Source of the DNA: Pelargonium cotyledonis
Taxonomy: Eukaryota; Streptophyta; Magnoliopsida; Geraniales; Geraniaceae
Direction: 5' to 3'
Assembly (NCBI GenBank): GCA_036897625.1
Contig: JAYMTA010001327.1
Coordinates: 1 to 20,595, forward strand
Length of the DNA: 20,595 nt
Made by a program: the position numbers and the translations under genes. The notes beneath the pieces were generated by a model that made no database searches, was not told where the DNA came from, and saw only the letters and a program-made list of their open reading frames with translations. Each line of letters starts with the position of its first letter. Positions within the stretch are counted from its first letter, which is position 1. Shown one piece after another: positions 19,833 through 20,595 of the stretch.

Positions 19833-19988
19833 CCTTGCTTTCTGCTTCAGCTCGGGAACGAAAGCGAAATCATTTTCTTGGTAACCAGAAAAGAGAAGCC
19901 AGCTCTACTTAGATTGGCTTTCACTTTGTAAAATGATCCCACATTGGACAAAGACTGAAAATATGGACGCTTGATAAACACAACGCGA

Positions 19989-20140
19989 AGCCCATGGGCC
20001 GCCGAGCTCAGTGACGAGGGCTTGTAACCCTAGTAGGGGCATTAAAGGTGGAAAGGGGAGGGCTGAGAAGGAAGTCAATGAGGATGGTGGGTCCCCAGCT
20101 GGGCCAGGGCAAGTGGGCCCTTGATAGCTCTCCAGGCCCA
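19989..20140. promoter_or_regulatory. Cluster of site II (TGGGCY) elements upstream of the carrier gene
   Basis: TGGGCC occurs at 19995-20000, 20100-20105 and 20114-20119 on the plus strand. On the minus strand TGGGCT lies at 19994-19989 and TGGGCC at 20140-20135. The cluster is about 160-310 bases upstream of the carrier ATG. Family knowledge: site II elements bind TCP factors and are enriched in promoters of plant mitochondrial, ribosomal and housekeeping genes. They could also serve a divergent gene beyond the right edge of the window. Confidence 0.55.
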
Positions 20141-20595
20141 TGCGAAAGTTTAGCATGCTTGTGTTTGTCAAGCTCCGATGTCGGAGAGACAAGGTGTTGC
20201 CTGGTTTTGGGGTTTGGTCGTCCAGAAGAACCACCAAGCCCTTTATAGAACGGTCAGTTTGGGTAATGTGCTGTCTTAACAGAGCAGCAGGCCAGGCAAG
20301 TCATGCTCTGCTTTCTCATGGGACTTGGGTTCCGAGCTAGCACCTCACCCGCCAGCTAGTTGGTACCTCCTTGCCTCTCTTCAACTCTACCCCCACCTTT
20401 TCACTCTCTCTCTCTCTCTCTCTCTTTTTTTTCTCACAATCTAACCCGAAAGGACATCTATTTCACAACCTAACCTGAAACCGAAATGACCCAATGTTCG
20501 TGATCTGAATGGGGTGGTGATTTTTCGGAGCAAGAAAAAAACTCCGTTTGGAAAACAAGGCGGGGATGTGGTAAGCGGGTCGTGTTATAGTTACC
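20141..20595. other. Upstream intergenic DNA, no gene seen
   Basis: This is mixed-composition sequence beyond the site II cluster. Short open frames on both strands show no domain, and no splice-framed exon is convincing. It may hold the promoter or leader of a gene outside the window. Confidence 0.4.
20404..20425. repeat. CT microsatellite, 11 units
   Basis: An uninterrupted (CT)11 run followed by a T-tract. CT/GA repeats of this kind are frequent in plant promoters and leaders; here it could belong to a gene to the right. Confidence 0.9.

Overview
The window is nuclear DNA of a flowering plant, most likely a eudicot. It is AT-rich, its genes have many short exons with GT-AG introns, and the three clear proteins all match plant-specific families. 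From memory, their order (RopGAP, Bruno-like RNA-binding protein, mitochondrial carrier) is that of the neighbouring Arabidopsis loci At4g03100, At4g03110 and At4g03115. The window is therefore a conserved block carried in a larger, repeat-expanded genome. I cannot name the species.

Layout. Positions 1-2402 (+) hold the 3' part of a RopGAP gene: the last 31 bases of an upstream exon, a 1.1-kb intron full of tandem repeats, then three exons to the stop. Positions 3020-3442 (-) hold a small acidic protein of unknown function whose true 5' end is unclear. Positions 3.6-8.0 kb contain no protein gene I can support. This stretch has a probable non-autonomous DNA element (3676-4323) carrying one exon-like fragment, a decayed ACACG-rich repeat near 5.2-5.6 kb, and exon-like minus-strand blocks that may be untranslated exons of the next gene. 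Positions 8038-12497 (-) hold a complete nine-exon gene for a three-RRM Bruno/CELF-like protein of 434 residues (BRN1/RBP-DR1 family). Positions 12.75-16.2 kb are AT-rich intergenic DNA with one very small membrane-peptide ORF candidate. Positions 16487-19832 (-) hold a complete nine-exon mitochondrial carrier gene (305 residues) with a full-length SINE in its second intron. Its upstream region, 19.9-20.6 kb, has a cluster of site II (TGGGCY) promoter elements and a CT microsatellite.

The three main genes act in different processes: ROP GTPase switching, mRNA-level control, and inner-membrane metabolite transport. Nothing in the sequence suggests a joint pathway; their adjacency looks like inherited gene order. 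I see no RNA gene, CRISPR array, organellar insertion or intact autonomous transposon. I found no clear new biological system. The best leads are the element with the trapped exon, the SINE with its target-site duplication, the possible 3'-UTR intron after the BRN1 stop codon, and the orphan acidic gene.
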